Made by a program: the position numbers and the translations under genes
The notes under the pieces: generated by a model
What the model saw: only the letters and a program-made list of their open reading frames with translations
Databases searched by the model: none
What the model was told of the DNA's origin: nothing
Origin: Secundilactobacillus pentosiphilus
Lineage (GTDB): Bacteria; Bacillota; Bacilli; Lactobacillales; Lactobacillaceae
Length of the DNA stretch: 64,000 bases
Direction of reading: 5' to 3'
NCBI RefSeq assembly: GCF_002217985.1
Contig: NZ_BCMI01000014.1
Span: 1 to 64,000 of the forward strand
Shown: positions 39,982 through 48,914 of the stretch, piece by piece
Numbering within the stretch: the first letter of the stretch is position 1
How the letters are laid out: the number at the start of each line of letters is the position of its first letter

Positions 39982-39993
39982 TATTAATTAGTG

Positions 39994-40026
39994 AACCACT
40001 TATCCTTTTTAGGGTGGGTGGTTTTT
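39994..40026 (+). terminator. Terminator of rpmE2
   Basis: AACCAC pairs with GTGGTT through a partly paired stem (CCT/AGG inside), followed by six T. Confidence 0.75.
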
Positions 40027-40044
40027 TGTTTGACTGAATATACT

Positions 40045-40090
40045 AAAAGCGCTACGTCTAGTGTTTATGATTGGACGTAGCGCTTTTTTT
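40045..40090. terminator. Second strong terminator after rpmE2
   Basis: AAAAGCGCTACGTC pairs with GACGTAGCGCTTTT over an 18-base loop, with T residues after it and A residues before it, so it can act in both directions. Confidence 0.88.
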
Positions 40091-40103
40091 AGATTGAATA
40101 AAC

Positions 40104-40214
40104 GTGCTCAGGCAAGCAGGGAGCTGCATGTAAGCCGACTAATCCATAAATCCAAGTTCGGGATTTTTGAATTAGTCGGCTTACACTCCGCTCCCTTATC
40201 GCTTGCCTTCGCAC
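40104..40214. repeat. Palindromic element of about 111 bp ending at the MFS gene
   Basis: Nested arms pair in register: GTGC with GCAC, GGCAAGC with GCTTGCC, GGGAG with CTCCC, and a perfect 14-base GTAAGCCGACTAAT with ATTAGTCGGCTTAC, with an inner AAATCC/GGGATTT. The element ends two bases before the stop codon of the exporter gene. It resembles a small non-autonomous palindromic repeat; no coding potential is seen. Confidence 0.78.
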
Positions 40215-40215
40215 T

Positions 40216-41454
40216 CTAATTTTTCAAATGTTTTCTCCTCAAACTAGCGGTATTATGCCAAACCAGCAGGAAGTTCAATAAGACTAAGACTGACGTGGAG
40301 ATAAAGACCCCCGAATAGTCGAACATCGTTGATATCACGGAACCAATCATCGGGCCTAGCACACTGCCGACTGCTTGGAATGACTGGTTCCAGCTGAAAA
40401 TCCGGCCAGTGACGCGGGGTGGTGTATTCTTTGAAAGGATCGTCTGCACGGCTGGCAACATAGTGGCATTTGAAATCCCAATCAGGAACCTCAGAAACAT
40501 CAGTTGCCAGACGTTGGTGACGAAAGCCATTGGTAAGTAAACTAAAATAGCGAAGATAAAGCCAATCGATAAGATCAATTCAGTTCCGATTCTATCACCT
40601 AACCGGCCTAACAAAGGGGCCGCAAAGAGGGTCGCAACACCAGGAATAGCGGCAACAATACCGCTAAATAGTGTGATTGCTGAGCCCTTAGGCATGATTT
40701 CTCTGACGTATAGTGACAAGATTGGCGAAATGGACATGTTTGAAGCCTGAATAATCAAGGTAGTGATAAACATGCCTAAAATCAATTTAGGGTGATTAAT
40801 GACACCCAGCACTTGTTTGCTGGATAGCATGTTTTCTTTTTTAACGGGTGTAAATGATTCAGTGACGAAAAAATAACTGACGAAAAAAACGGATAATAGG
40901 AGTACGCCAGTAATAAAGAAAGTGACTCGATAGGAGAAAACTTCGGCCAAAATACCGCCGACAAGTGGTCCGAATAACGAACCCGCAACGTAACCTGTAG
41001 AGAGTGTTCCCAGTGCTTGGCCGCTTTTATTCTTAGGGGCCTGGGTGGCCATCAGCGCGTTGGCATTGCTAATATAGCCCGAAAAAATTCCCTGAATAAA
41101 GCGCAGCGCCATTAATTGCCAAACACTGGTGACAGCGCCCATTAGGCCCATGACAAGGGCCATTCCCAGGGAGGCCCGCAGCAACATCAGCTTACGGCCC
41201 TTTTGATCGGCTAGTCGGCCCCACATGGGACTGGCAACAGCGGTGACTAAGTAAGTTGCTGAAAAGGTAATCCCTGAGTAGAGGTTAAGCTGATCTTTGG
41301 TGAAGTCCCCCAAGGTATCTACGTAGAGGGAGAGAAACGGCATGATTTCGCTAAATGCAAGGCCAGCCATAAAAGTACCAAACCACAGGACGAATAAGTT
41401 GCGACGCCAGACAGGGCGTTGAGGTTTGGTTGCAGCGGGTTCTGGTTCAGTCAA
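40216..41454 (-). CDS. MFS multidrug-type exporter (DHA1 family)
   Basis: The protein of 412 residues has twelve predicted membrane segments and the DHA1 motif A GRLADQKGRKLMLLRASLG in loop 2-3, with a repeat version GRLGDRIGTELILSIG in loop 8-9. The first part resembles the PmrA/YttB group of multidrug exporters. It should use the proton gradient to expel small molecules; the substrate is unknown. The start is a TTG with only a weak purine-rich site (AGAAAGAAG), so the N-terminus is uncertain. Its stop lies next to a palindromic element, which probably affects its mRNA end. Confidence 0.85.
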   Translation of the reverse strand: MTEPEPAATKPQRPVWRRNLFVLWFGTFMAGLAFSEIMPFLSLYVDTLGDFTKDQLNLYSGITFSATYLVTAVASPMWGRLADQKGRKLMLLRASLGMALVMGLMGAVTSVWQLMALRFIQGIFSGYISNANALMATQAPKNKSGQALGTLSTGYVAGSLFGPLVGGILAEVFSYRVTFFITGVLLLSVFFVSYFFVTESFTPVKKENMLSSKQVLGVINHPKLILGMFITTLIIQASNMSISPILSLYVREIMPKGSAITLFSGIVAAIPGVATLFAAPLLGRLGDRIGTELILSIGFIFAILVYLPMAFVTNVWQLMFLRFLIGISNATMLPAVQTILSKNTPPRVTGRIFSWNQSFQAVGSVLGPMIGSVISTMFDYSGVFISTSVLVLLNFLLVWHNTASLRRKHLKN

Positions 41455-41619
41455 TGAATATCAATCTTCTTTCTTTTAAAAAATCCTTCAAGCGAGTAAA
41501 ATATAGCAGTAACATAAAGAGTAGCACGTTTTCCGTAGATAACCAAGGTATACCAATTGCGTGCTAAATGTATTGGACCGCTTTCATAAGTGGTTCTATA
41601 GGGATAGTGGGGAGATCAA

Positions 41620-42321
41620 ATGAAAAATAAAGGACGTGGCCAATTTTCAAAATGGCTGTATCGAGTTAGTTTAGTAGTACTGTTACTCATTTCGCTGGGA
41701 CTGATTTTTAACCAGCAAATTAAAAATTACATGGTGAGCTCGTATCAACCGAAGATTACGGCTAAGTCGGCTGCTAATAACGCTCAAAAAAGGGCTAACT
41801 TTAACTTTAAAAACGCCAAGTCACTGAATTTCTCGACCGTGGCTAGAGCCCGGATGAATTCACAGAAGATTTTACCGGTGGGGCAAATTTTAGTCCCAAG
41901 ATCTGATGTTCATTTGCCAATTGCGAAGGGCGTTGCCAACACGACTTTAGCACTGGCCGCTGGTACCATGAGGCCTGATCAGAAGATGGGCCGTGGTAAT
42001 TATCCGTTAGCCGGTCACCATATGGTACGAAAGGATATTCTCTTCTCACCGCTGTATTTTAAGACCCGGGTGGGAGACACGATTTACACAACGGACATGA
42101 AGAACGTTTACACGTTTAAGGTTTACCAGCGGAAATTCATTGCGGCGACTCGCGTTGACGTGGTGAACCAAACGAAGTCAAACATCATTACGCTGATTAC
42201 TTGTGACGCAACTGGTGCTCGTCGGTTGATGATCCGTGGCAGACTAACACAAACGACTAAGTACGCGAAGACACCCGTAAAGGTCCAAAAAGAATTCGCT
42301 GCTAAATTTAATAATAAATAG
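41620..42321 (+). CDS. srtA: Class A sortase
   Basis: The 233-residue protein has an N-terminal signal anchor (about residues 14-33) and an extracytoplasmic sortase fold. The catalytic His is in LAGHHM (His133), the Cys in LITCDATG (Cys195) and the Arg follows in ARRLMIRG (Arg202). The enzyme cleaves LPXTG-type signals and joins surface proteins to the cell wall. SD GGGGAG lies about six bases before the ATG. A terminator-like hairpin separates it from the convergent phosphatase gene. No LPXTG substrate is in the window. Confidence 0.94.
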   Translation: MKNKGRGQFSKWLYRVSLVVLLLISLGLIFNQQIKNYMVSSYQPKITAKSAANNAQKRANFNFKNAKSLNFSTVARARMNSQKILPVGQILVPRSDVHLPIAKGVANTTLALAAGTMRPDQKMGRGNYPLAGHHMVRKDILFSPLYFKTRVGDTIYTTDMKNVYTFKVYQRKFIAATRVDVVNQTKSNIITLITCDATGARRLMIRGRLTQTTKYAKTPVKVQKEFAAKFNNK

Positions 42322-42324
42322 GAT

Positions 42325-42367
42325 AAAAGCCGCGTTATCAGTCAAAATTGGCTGATAGCGCGGCTTT
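42325..42367. terminator. Hairpin between convergent srtA and phosphatase genes
   Basis: AAAGCCGCG and CGCGGCTTT form the outer stem and TATCAG/CTGATA the inner one. T runs are short on both sides. Confidence 0.75.
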
Positions 42368-42389
42368 CGTTTATTATTGGTTGATTGGG

Positions 42390-42851
42390 TTAATTCGCTT
42401 TAATTTTATCCAGCCAAGCTGGCAAAGCGGATTGTAAAACTTCATAGGTGTATTCAAATCGGTGGGTATACCAGGGATCCGGAATCTCTTGGCCCTGCTT
42501 ATTAGGCAGGATGTCCAAACAAAGATGAATTTTGTGCCGGTCTTCGGCTGGTGCCATTTGATTAAGATTAAACATATTTTGACTGTCCATGGTAATAATG
42601 TAGTCGGCCCAGGCAAAATCCTGCCGGGTAATTGGCCGGGAATGCATGTAGCTGTAGTCCAGTCCGTGAGCAGCCATCACTTTTTGGGCACCTGGATGGG
42701 GCTCGTGACCTTCTTCCTCGCTACTGGTAGCACATGAGTCCACTTGAATTTGGTCTTGTAAACCGGCTTTTGCAACGAGGTCTTTAAAAATTGCTTCTGC
42801 CATGGGTGAACGGCAGATATTGCCTAAACAGACAAAAAGTACGTTGGTCAT
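42390..42851 (-). CDS. Low-molecular-weight protein-tyrosine phosphatase
   Basis: This cytoplasmic enzyme of 153 residues has the P-loop VCLGNICRSPMAEA at its start (Cys8 nucleophile, Arg14) and the general acid Asp in IPDPWYTHRFEYT near residue 124. It dephosphorylates tyrosine on protein kinases or their targets, and relatives regulate polysaccharide synthesis; no tyrosine kinase gene is close. ATG is preceded by AAAAGGAG at a good distance. It stands alone, convergent with srtA. Confidence 0.93.
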   Translation of the reverse strand: MTNVLFVCLGNICRSPMAEAIFKDLVAKAGLQDQIQVDSCATSSEEEGHEPHPGAQKVMAAHGLDYSYMHSRPITRQDFAWADYIITMDSQNMFNLNQMAPAEDRHKIHLCLDILPNKQGQEIPDPWYTHRFEYTYEVLQSALPAWLDKIKAN

Positions 42852-42944
42852 GATTCGGAAACTCCTTTTGGTTAATTGCTCCCATATTATTGGAAAATAG
42901 TTGGCACGTCAAGTAGCAGAGGTAACACTAACAATTTAATCAGA

Positions 42945-43002
42945 TTAAACGTTTAACATCCTTTTCAGCGCAATTTCGTAGTACAATAAAACTGTCTATA
43001 AT
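42945..43002 (+). promoter_or_regulatory. Promoter region of the gene before murF
   Basis: Two -10 candidates are present, TACAAT at 42982 and TATAAT at 42997. A perfect 12-base palindrome, TTAAACGTTTAA, lies at 42945-42956 upstream of them and could be an operator. Confidence 0.45.
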
Positions 43003-43021
43003 GTGAGAGAGTGTGGGAAAA

Positions 43022-43810
43022 ATGATGCAGGGTAATTTTATCTATATCAACTGGGAACAGGTGAATAACCTCGTAATTTCATATGGGATTACTTCAGCCG
43101 ATTTTGTCAACGGGATGCCGGATGTTCCGCAACGAATCGTACTGATCGACGGTAAGCTCGAAGGCAATCAGGTCAATGGACATACCCGGTTTCAAACGGT
43201 GACCGGTCAGAATTCAGTTCGTGAGTTTTTATTATCAAGAACCGATTCACCCAAGATGTGGCTGGATTATCATGAAAGCGATGATCTTGATTTAATGATG
43301 CCTAGTGAAATCGCCGAGTTGTTGTATATGGCACATATGGGCACCCACTATCATCTCCCGCTCTATTCGAAACTGCAAAACGCGTACGCCTACTTGGGAA
43401 CAAATACGGGTTTTGTCAAAGTCTATTACCGAAAGATGGCCACCTTTGAGCACATCTTGGATATTTCGTTAAAACGCCATTTGAGGCTGCTGCACAGTAA
43501 TCGCTGGATGATGTTTAACCGGCCCTTTTCAGTGAGTGAGGTGCCAAAGGAGATTATTCAAAAAGTCCAGACGGCTTTCTCCGAGGGCCTAGTTTTTGCA
43601 TTTGACCAAGCAGTTGAACGGCGCAGGCGTTACTTGATCCCTTTGCGCCTGCAGGAACATCCAGAACGGCAAAATTGGTGGCATGACCGGATGGACGTCT
43701 ACGAAACGACCCGTCAGGTTGGCACGCTCAGCTACGATGTTGAACGTAAGCAATGGGGCATTGAAATTTCGGATGAAAGTCCCTTTACTGGAAATGAAAC
43801 GGATCTATAA
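43022..43810 (+). CDS. Conserved-looking protein of unknown function before murF
   Basis: I do not recognise this protein of 262 residues. It has no signal peptide or membrane segment, and is rich in aromatic residues, Arg and His. Notable segments are NFIYINWEQVNNLVISYG, MPSEIAELLYMAHMGTHYHLPLYSK, DISLKRHLRLLHSNRWMMFN and a basic stretch ERRRRYLIPLRLQEHPERQNWWHDRMD. The mix suggests a nucleic-acid- or nucleotide-related protein, but this is speculation. The start is uncertain: ATG at 43022 or 43025, or GTG at 43013, with a weak GAGAGAGTGTGG site and a very short leader. murF follows after 114 bases with its own promoter. Confidence 0.6.
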   Translation: MMQGNFIYINWEQVNNLVISYGITSADFVNGMPDVPQRIVLIDGKLEGNQVNGHTRFQTVTGQNSVREFLLSRTDSPKMWLDYHESDDLDLMMPSEIAELLYMAHMGTHYHLPLYSKLQNAYAYLGTNTGFVKVYYRKMATFEHILDISLKRHLRLLHSNRWMMFNRPFSVSEVPKEIIQKVQTAFSEGLVFAFDQAVERRRRYLIPLRLQEHPERQNWWHDRMDVYETTRQVGTLSYDVERKQWGIEISDESPFTGNETDL

Positions 43811-43865
43811 GCGGAGTCAGTCAAGTCAAGGGCTTGATATGTCCCCGTTTTTTTGTGGGCAGTCG

Positions 43866-43874
43866 TGGTATAAT
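43866..43874 (+). promoter_or_regulatory. Extended -10 promoter of murF
   Basis: TGG followed by TATAAT forms an extended -10. No -35 is evident. Confidence 0.6.
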
Positions 43875-43924
43875 AATAGCCGATATGCTACAAAAACCGA
43901 TACAAAAATAGGAGATTGTTTTCA

Positions 43925-45295
43925 ATGAAGATGCAACTTGGTGAAATCGCTAGTGCGGTTTCGGCTCAAAATGATACCAGTGCTTGGAATGAGATTGAAG
44001 TTTCCAGCGTCGCATTCGATAGTCGTCACCTGGCTTCAGGAGCACTATTTGTGCCGCTGGAAGGTGAACGTGACGGGCATGAATACGTTTCAAATGCGTT
44101 TAAGAACGGTGCAGTGGCTACACTATGGAAGGCCGACCATGGTAAGGCGCCGGCCGATGTGCCCGTACTGGTAGTAGATGACCCGCTGACTGCGCTACAA
44201 GCGCTTAGTCAGCATTATTTGTTAAAAATTAATCCTAAAGTGGTTGCCGTTACTGGTTCCAACGGTAAGACAACGACAAAAGATATGGTGGCTAGCATTC
44301 TTTCGGCTCAGTTCAACGTGACTAAGACCCTGGATAATTTCAATAATGAAATTGGGGTGCCAGTAACAATCCTTTCAATGGAACCTAACACTGAAGTGCT
44401 GGTGATTGAAATGGGTATGGACCGGCCAGGCCAATTGGACTTCCTAAGTCGTTTGGTTGAACCCGATGTCGCTATTATTACGATGATCGGTGAAGCCCAC
44501 ATTGAATTCTTTGGTACCCGGGATAAAATTGCCGATGCTAAAATGGAAATCACCCACGGTTTAAAAGCTGATGGGACTTTCATTTACGATGGTGATGAAC
44601 CATTATTGGCGGAACGAGCTAAGCAGGTTTCCCAGCGAAAGCAGACATTTGGTCGCCGAAAAACCGATGACATGTATGCTTTGGACGTTAAGGAGACTGA
44701 TACGCAGACGACGTTTACCGCCAGTGAATGGCCTGATCAGGAAATGACGGTGCCAATGATTGGTGATTATAACGTGAATAATGCTTTGGCAGCGTTAAGT
44801 GTTGCGCAGTTGTACCGAATCTCACCGCAGGCTTCGGCTGAAGCCTTTACTCATCTTGATTTAACGGAGAACCGGGCAGAATGGGTCGACGGCAGTGCGG
44901 GAGAGCGAATTTTAAGCGATGTTTATAATTCCAACCCTACGGCTGTTAAAGAAGTGATGGCGGCTTTTTCACAGGTTGATACTGTTGGTAAGCGACGGGT
45001 CGTTTTGGGGGATATGTTGGAATTAGGCGATCAGTCCGCGCGTTTACACGCCAGTTTGGCATCAGCGATTGATCCGCAGTTAGTGCAGGATGTTTACTTG
45101 GTCGGGCCGGAGATGAAAGCCTTGTATGACGCCCTGCAAGATAAGTTTGACGCTGCGCACCTTCATTTATACGGAACCGATGAGCAGTCTAACTTGATTT
45201 CCCAGTTGAAGGGCGACATAGGTCCAAGTGATCTTGTTTTGATCAAGGGCAGCCACGGTATTCACCTGGAAAACGTCTTAGCTGCGCTGCAATAA
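43925..45295 (+). CDS. murF: UDP-MurNAc-tripeptide--D-alanyl-D-alanine ligase
   Basis: The 456-residue ligase adds D-Ala-D-Ala to the nucleotide-bound tripeptide, the last cytoplasmic step of the peptidoglycan precursor. The ATP loop is VTGSNGKTTTKD near residue 110, NNEIGVPVT and IGEAHIEFF mark the Mur ligase centre, and the C-terminal domain begins near ILSDVYNSNPTAVK. ATG at 43925 follows AGGAG by about eleven bases; an upstream TTG lies too close to that site. alr, which makes D-Ala, lies two genes downstream beyond cshA, so the region supports D-Ala incorporation. Confidence 0.97.
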   Translation: MKMQLGEIASAVSAQNDTSAWNEIEVSSVAFDSRHLASGALFVPLEGERDGHEYVSNAFKNGAVATLWKADHGKAPADVPVLVVDDPLTALQALSQHYLLKINPKVVAVTGSNGKTTTKDMVASILSAQFNVTKTLDNFNNEIGVPVTILSMEPNTEVLVIEMGMDRPGQLDFLSRLVEPDVAIITMIGEAHIEFFGTRDKIADAKMEITHGLKADGTFIYDGDEPLLAERAKQVSQRKQTFGRRKTDDMYALDVKETDTQTTFTASEWPDQEMTVPMIGDYNVNNALAALSVAQLYRISPQASAEAFTHLDLTENRAEWVDGSAGERILSDVYNSNPTAVKEVMAAFSQVDTVGKRRVVLGDMLELGDQSARLHASLASAIDPQLVQDVYLVGPEMKALYDALQDKFDAAHLHLYGTDEQSNLISQLKGDIGPSDLVLIKGSHGIHLENVLAALQ

Positions 45296-45424
45296 TCACA
45301 ATGATCGTTTTCCAGTTAGGGGACGGTTGTTTTGAATCGCTGTGAATAATAGTTGTTGCTTTTATTAGCAGCGTGATGTATGATACTTTAGTTGTAATTT
45401 TTTTGAACTATATTTGTCAAAACG

Positions 45425-45470
45425 GGGAATATGACGCAACACGAGACGGATTTCTCATAGTCTTATTCCC
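45425..45470 (+). other. Structured leader of cshA
   Basis: GGGAATATGAC and GTCTTATTCCC pair with one mismatch across a loop that contains a second hairpin (GAGA/TCTC). It lies about 16 bases before the SD of the helicase gene. It could affect ribosome access or transcription; the T run after it is weak. Confidence 0.55.
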
Positions 45471-45500
45471 TTTGTAAAAGCCTATTAGGAGGATACTTAT

Positions 45501-47027
45501 TTGAAGTTTTCAGAACTCGGGTTATCAAAGCCCTTACTCAAGGCCGTTGAACGAAACGGTTATGAAGAGGCAACCCCCATTCAAGCAGAAACCATTCCAA
45601 TGGTATTGGAAGGTAAAGACGTTATCGGACAAGCACAAACAGGGACTGGGAAGACTGCGGCCTTCGCATTACCTATTTTGCAAAACATCGATCGGGACGA
45701 TCCCAACATTCAAGCGCTGGTCATTTCACCAACTCGTGAATTGGCAATTCAAACCCAGGAACAGATTTTCCAATTGGGTCACGAAGAGCACGCGAAGGTT
45801 CAGGTTGTCTACGGTGGTGCTGATATCCGGCGTCAAATTAACAGCTTGAAGAACCATCCCCAAGTCTTAGTCGGAACACCTGGCCGTCTGTTGGATCATA
45901 TGAACCGTCGGACGGTGAAATTAGACCACATTAAGATGCTGGTCTTAGATGAAGCCGATGAGATGTTAAACATGGGATTCTTAGATGATATTGAATCTAT
46001 CATCAAGGCAACGCCGGACGAACGGCAAACAATGCTGTTCTCTGCAACGATGCCGCCAGAGATCAAACGGGTTGGTGTGCAGTTTATGCACGAACCACAC
46101 CACGTGAAGATCAAAGCCAAGGAATTAACGACTGACTTAATTGAACAATACTATGTCCGTGCCAAGGACTATGAAAAGTTTGATGTGATGACCCGGATGT
46201 TTGATGTCCAAGCACCTGATCTGAGCATTGTCTTTACCCGAACAAAGCGTCGGGTAGATGAAATTACCCGTGGCCTTGAAGCCCGTGGTTATAACGCTGC
46301 CGGAATCCATGGTGATTTGACTCAGAAAAGCCGCTCACAAATCCTGAACCGCTTTAAGCATGGTAAGCTTGATATCTTAGTGGCAACCGATGTTGCTGCT
46401 CGTGGGATCGATGTTGAAGATGTTACCCATGTCTTTAACTACGATATCCCTCAAGATCCAGATAGTTACGTGCACCGTGTCGGCCGTACTGGCCGTGCCG
46501 GGCACCATGGTGTGTCATTGACCTTTGTGACACCAAACGAAATGGACTATCTGCGTGAAATCGAGAAGTTAACTAAGGTGCGGATGTTGCCACTGAAGCC
46601 GCCTTCGGAAGCTGAAGCCTTCAACGGTCAGTTAAGTGCTGCCGAAGAAACGGTTAAGGATCTCGTTGAAAAGACGGATACTGACAAGTATGCCGATGTG
46701 GCTTCTAAGTTGCTCGACCAGTACGAAGCGGTTGACTTAGTTGCTGCACTGTTAAACGACTTGACCAAGGATAATTCCAACCAAGTTCCCGTTAAGATTA
46801 CCCCAGAACGGCCATTACCTCGTCACAAGGGTGGCGGTAGTCGCAATTATCGTGGCGGTCATGGCGGTGGCCATGGTCGTGGCGGTAACAACCGTCATTA
46901 CGGTAAGAGCAATGATAGCCATCGTCGCTATGGTTCTTCTAACAAGGAACATCGTGGCGGCAACCGTGATCGTCGTAAAAATAACGGCGGAAATAAACAC
47001 GGTTTTACGATTCGTAAAAAAGACTAA
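45501..47027 (+). CDS. cshA: DEAD-box ATP-dependent RNA helicase CshA
   Basis: The protein of 508 residues has all DEAD-box motifs: Q motif and AQTGTGKT near residue 46, PTRELA, GTPGR, VLDEADEML, SATMP and HRVGRTGR. After the core comes a tail rich in Gly, Arg, His and Asn (about residues 440-495) for RNA binding. CshA unwinds RNA in degradosome and ribosome assembly and in cold adaptation. TTG at 45501 is preceded by TAGGAGG at eight bases. A structured leader lies just upstream, and a terminator follows. Confidence 0.95.
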   Translation: MKFSELGLSKPLLKAVERNGYEEATPIQAETIPMVLEGKDVIGQAQTGTGKTAAFALPILQNIDRDDPNIQALVISPTRELAIQTQEQIFQLGHEEHAKVQVVYGGADIRRQINSLKNHPQVLVGTPGRLLDHMNRRTVKLDHIKMLVLDEADEMLNMGFLDDIESIIKATPDERQTMLFSATMPPEIKRVGVQFMHEPHHVKIKAKELTTDLIEQYYVRAKDYEKFDVMTRMFDVQAPDLSIVFTRTKRRVDEITRGLEARGYNAAGIHGDLTQKSRSQILNRFKHGKLDILVATDVAARGIDVEDVTHVFNYDIPQDPDSYVHRVGRTGRAGHHGVSLTFVTPNEMDYLREIEKLTKVRMLPLKPPSEAEAFNGQLSAAEETVKDLVEKTDTDKYADVASKLLDQYEAVDLVAALLNDLTKDNSNQVPVKITPERPLPRHKGGGSRNYRGGHGGGHGRGGNNRHYGKSNDSHRRYGSSNKEHRGGNRDRRKNNGGNKHGFTIRKKD

Positions 47028-47035
47028 TTTTAACT

Positions 47036-47073
47036 CAAAAAATTCTTCAGTCTGTGAGCTGAGGGATTTTTTT
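47036..47073 (+). terminator. Terminator of cshA
   Basis: AAAAATTCTTCAG pairs with CTGAGGGATTTTT through some G-T pairs, followed by T residues. Confidence 0.75.
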
Positions 47074-47212
47074 GTGTCGATTTTTTAAGCTATTTGATTC
47101 AAAAGCAGCGAGTGAAAAAGCATCAACCAAGCGTGAATAGGTATCATGTCACCAGCAGATTGAGTGTGTTAGAATTAAGGCTATGAAATCAGTGGGAAAG
47201 TGAGGCTCCGAC

Positions 47213-47575
47213 GTGATATACGGAATTGGAGTAGATATTGAAGAAATCGGCCGAATTAGTGCGATAACGGATCAAAAACGGTTCGTCAAAAAGGTGTTGA
47301 CGCCCAATGAAATTGCCGTTTACAAAACCTTAAATGAAAAGCGTGGTGCTGAATTTTTGGCGGGGCGCTGGTCCGCAAAAGAAGCCTATAGCAAGGCTTA
47401 TGGGACCGGTATCGGCCAAGCAGTGTCGTTTCAGAACATTGAAATATTAGATGATGAGACTGGCAAGCCAGTACTGGTTAAGCATCCATTTAACGGTAAA
47501 GGATTTGTTTCCATATCGCATACCCGAAAATTAGTGATGACACAAGTCCTGTTAGAAGGAGATTCAGTAGAATGA
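47213..47575 (+). CDS. acpS: Holo-[acyl-carrier-protein] synthase
   Basis: This 120-residue enzyme transfers the phosphopantetheine arm from CoA to acyl carrier protein. The Mg2+ ligand is in [12 protein letters not shown] near residue 5, and [21 protein letters not shown] near residue 49 with the conserved Glu completes the site. GTG start follows GTGAGG by eight bases. It overlaps alr by four bases, giving the acpS-alr order common in Bacillota. Confidence 0.96.
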   Translation: MIYGIGVDIEEIGRISAITDQKRFVKKVLTPNEIAVYKTLNEKRGAEFLAGRWSAKEAYSKAYGTGIGQAVSFQNIEILDDETGKPVLVKHPFNGKGFVSISHTRKLVMTQVLLEGDSVE

Positions 47576-48684
47576 CAATTGGGATTCATCGGCCCACTCG
47601 GTTAGTTATTGATCAGGCAGCTATTTACCATAATATTGCAACGGAAAAAGCCCGCTTGAAGCCGGGAGTTGCGCTTTTTCAAGTGGTTAAAGCGAACGGT
47701 TATGGACACGGCATTACCCAAGTCGCCAGAATCGCGGAACAGGCCGGCGCGAACGGTTTCTGTGTTGCTATTTTAGATGAAGCACTTACGCTGCGAGAGG
47801 CTGGGTTCAATCAACCGATCCTAGTGTTGGGGATTACCGACCCGCAGTATGCTGATTTGATGGCTAGCAACCACATTTCCGCTACAGTGGGGTCCATCGG
47901 TTGGCTAGAGGCGGCTGACGGTTATTTAAATAAGGGCCATCAGCTGTCAGTTCACATTGCCCTGGATACGGGAATGGGCCGAATCGGTTTTCAGGCGCCT
48001 GAAGAATTAAATAAAGCGGTTCAGTATCTTGATCAAAAGCGCGGGTTTAATTTTGAAGGGATCTTCACGCATTTCGCCCAGGCCGATAGTGCTGACACGA
48101 CTTATTTTCAACTTCAACTTAAGCGCTGGAAAGCCTTTATGGCGGTGCTACCAGCAAGGCCAAAGTATGTTCACGTTTCCAATTCAGCAACTAGTCTTTG
48201 GCATGATGCCTGTAATGACAATATGATTCGTTACGGGGTGGCGGCATATGGGCTGAACCCATCGGGCGGTGAACTCGCCACGCCTTTTCCGCTAAAGCCT
48301 GCCATGAGCTTAAAGACCCAGATGATGTTCGTCAAAAAGCTGCCTCGCGGTGATTCTGTGAGTTATGGGTCAACTTATACAGCAGGGGAAGACCAGTGGG
48401 TGGCAACACTATCGATTGGTTATGCTGATGGGTATGAACGGCGGTTGCAAGGCTTTCACGTGTTGGTTAACGGAGAGTTTTGCGAAATTATTGGCCGAAT
48501 CTGCATGGATCAGATGATGATTCGCTTGCCGCATCAGTATCCAGTTGGGACAGTAGTGACACTGGTTGGTGAAGACCATGGAAAAACCATTAGTCTTCAA
48601 GATATAGCTGATTATTGTGACACGATTCATTATGAAATTGCGTGCGGCTTTACTCAGCGATTAAAGCGAACTTATGCAAATTAA
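47572..48684 (+). CDS. alr: Alanine racemase
   Basis: The 370-residue PLP enzyme interconverts L- and D-alanine for wall precursors and teichoic acid D-alanylation. The PLP Lys is in [12 protein letters not shown] (Lys40), the catalytic Tyr in SYGSTYTAG near residue 263, and the PLP-binding region is at HVSNSATSL. The start overlaps the acpS stop, so translation is coupled. A terminator follows, and mazF lies 230 bases on, as in the Bacillus alr-mazEF block but with no visible mazE. Confidence 0.96.
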   Translation: MTIGIHRPTRLVIDQAAIYHNIATEKARLKPGVALFQVVKANGYGHGITQVARIAEQAGANGFCVAILDEALTLREAGFNQPILVLGITDPQYADLMASNHISATVGSIGWLEAADGYLNKGHQLSVHIALDTGMGRIGFQAPEELNKAVQYLDQKRGFNFEGIFTHFAQADSADTTYFQLQLKRWKAFMAVLPARPKYVHVSNSATSLWHDACNDNMIRYGVAAYGLNPSGGELATPFPLKPAMSLKTQMMFVKKLPRGDSVSYGSTYTAGEDQWVATLSIGYADGYERRLQGFHVLVNGEFCEIIGRICMDQMMIRLPHQYPVGTVVTLVGEDHGKTISLQDIADYCDTIHYEIACGFTQRLKRTYAN

Positions 48685-48688
48685 AGCT

Positions 48689-48735
48689 AAAAAGGACCTT
48701 TTACCCAGTTAAACCAGGGCAAGGGGTTCTTTTTT
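48689..48735 (+). terminator. Terminator of the acpS-alr unit
   Basis: AAAGGACC pairs with GGGTTCTTT over a long loop, followed by T residues. Confidence 0.65.
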
Positions 48736-48914
48736 ATTGATGGCAATGGTAAAATTATAAGAATAAGCGACAGGGAAATATGGGTCTATTATGAATAAAT
48801 TTATCGCATAAACGTAGCGCTAATTAAAGCGCTACTGATTAAAAAAATATGAAGTCGCTCAGTTATATTGGAGGATTAACAGTTTGAAGCGGCGTTAAAA
48901 CAGGGGATGAAAAG
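48736..48914 (+). promoter_or_regulatory. Leader of mazF, no antitoxin gene seen
   Basis: No frame here encodes a MazE-sized protein; the longest begins at 48850 and has 12 codons. A perfect inverted repeat, GTAGCGCT and AGCGCTAC, lies at about 48813-48834. A good SD, GGAGG at 48871, is followed by a four-codon frame beginning TTG. The palindrome may be an operator or leader hairpin. Confidence 0.5.

Noticed and set aside
41522-41568. TAGCACG...CGTGCTA inverted repeat before srtA
   Set aside because: The arms are short and widely spaced; it could occur by chance.
46815-47000. A minus-strand frame and repeat-like GGTGGC bases near the end of cshA
   Set aside because: They result from the Gly/Arg-rich tail of the helicase.
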